Of a stretch of 15,055 nucleotides of DNA, positions 14,668-15,055 are shown piece by piece. The notes beneath the pieces were generated by a model. That model saw only the letters and a program-made list of their open reading frames with translations. It was not told the origin of the DNA and did not search any database. The stretch covers positions 1 through 15,055 of the forward strand of contig DYRC01000060.1 in the NCBI GenBank assembly GCA_020718925.1. The letters are read 5' to 3'. The translations under genes were made by a program, and so were the position numbers. How positions within the stretch are numbered: position 1 is the first letter of the stretch; each line of letters begins with the position of its first letter. Origin of the DNA: Desulfonema limicola (GTDB lineage Bacteria; Desulfobacterota; Desulfobacteria; Desulfobacterales; DYRC01).

Positions 14668-15055
14668 ATGGCGAAGCAGAAGTTTGAGCGTACCAAGCCG
14701 CATGTGAATGTCGGAACAATCGGACATATAGACCACGGCAAAACGACGCTGACAGCGGCGATAACGAAGAATCTGGCAATGAAGGGCTGGGCGCAGTATG
14801 TGCCGTTCGATCAGATAGACAAAGCGCCGGAAGAGAAAGCGCGCGGAATCACGATAGCCACAGCGCATGTGGAATACGAGAGCGAGAAGCGTCATTACGC
14901 GCATGTGGACTGCCCCGGTCATGCGGATTATATCAAGAACATGATCACGGGCGCGGCACAGATGGACGGCGCGATACTGGTGGTGGGCGCGGATGACGGA
15001 CCCATGCCCCAGACGCGGGAACATATCCTTCTTGCCCGTCAGGTAGGTGTTCCGC
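14668..15055 (+). CDS. tuf: Elongation factor Tu, N-terminal part (second tuf copy)
   Basis: This is the start of a second EF-Tu gene, cut by the window end after 129 complete codons. ATG 14668 follows an extended AGGAGGAGG (14657-14665), a very strong ribosome binding site just after the rpsG stop. GTPase motifs are in place: P-loop GHIDHGKT at 19-26, switch I RGITI at 60-64 and DCPGH at 81-85, with His85 the catalytic residue. VVGADDGPMPQT carries Gly and Asp at 107 and 109 where E. coli has Ala and Thr (AATDG). Both flanking tuf pieces look richer in G+C than the rplL-rpoB insert. Whether the two copies are identical cannot be tested, because the visible parts do not overlap. Confidence 0.97.
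   Translation, partial: MAKQKFERTKPHVNVGTIGHIDHGKTTLTAAITKNLAMKGWAQYVPFDQIDKAPEEKARGITIATAHVEYESEKRHYAHVDCPGHADYIKNMITGAAQMDGAILVVGADDGPMPQTREHILLARQVGVP

Overview
The window is the core translation/transcription gene cluster of a bacterium, all on the + strand: tuf (3' part) - rpmG - tRNA-Trp - secE - nusG - rplK - rplA - [L10 leader] - rplJ - rplL - [two-gene insert] - rpoB - rpoC - [promoter] - rpsL - rpsG - tuf (5' part). Gene order, RpoB and RpoC lengths (1380 and 1371 aa), an apparent proteobacterial-type insertion in the RpoC trigger loop and the EF-Tu N-terminus point to a Gram-negative of proteobacterial type. My best guess is Desulfobacterota (former Deltaproteobacteria, Desulfobacterales-like). 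That is inference from remembered sequence patterns, not a search.

Layout. 1-1247: end of the first EF-Tu gene, the small zinc-ribbon ribosomal protein bL33 (49 aa, GTG start), a complete tRNA-Trp(CCA), a 14-nt-period inverted repeat, and SecE. 1259-4076: NusG, L11, L1, a 177-nt leader matching the L10 autoregulatory leader, then stalk proteins L10 and L7/L12. 4077-5399: an AT-rich interruption with two tightly coupled unknown genes. 5400-13668: RpoB and RpoC, with catalytic and zinc-binding residues in place. 13669-15055: a textbook sigma-70 promoter overlapping a palindrome, then S12, S7 and the start of a second EF-Tu gene. fusA (EF-G), usually between rpsG and tuf, is absent here.

The most interesting part is the insert between rplL and rpoB. 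Its second gene encodes a 207-aa protein carrying R160-N-W-L-S-H165, the Rx4H signature of HEPN ribonucleases. The first encodes a 165-aa coiled-coil plus beta-rich protein that I cannot assign. They are 1 nt apart, much more AT-rich than the flanking genes, and sit inside an essential operon where they should be co-transcribed with ribosomal-stalk and RNA polymerase genes. I suggest a HEPN-effector/partner pair (toxin-antitoxin-like or defence-like) lodged in a housekeeping operon. This is a hypothesis based on one motif, the gene arrangement and base composition.

The other genes work together as usual: EF-Tu, bL33, L11, L1, L10, L7/L12, S12 and S7 serve translation, NusG links RNA polymerase and the ribosome, SecE belongs to the Sec translocon, and RpoB/RpoC form the polymerase catalytic core.
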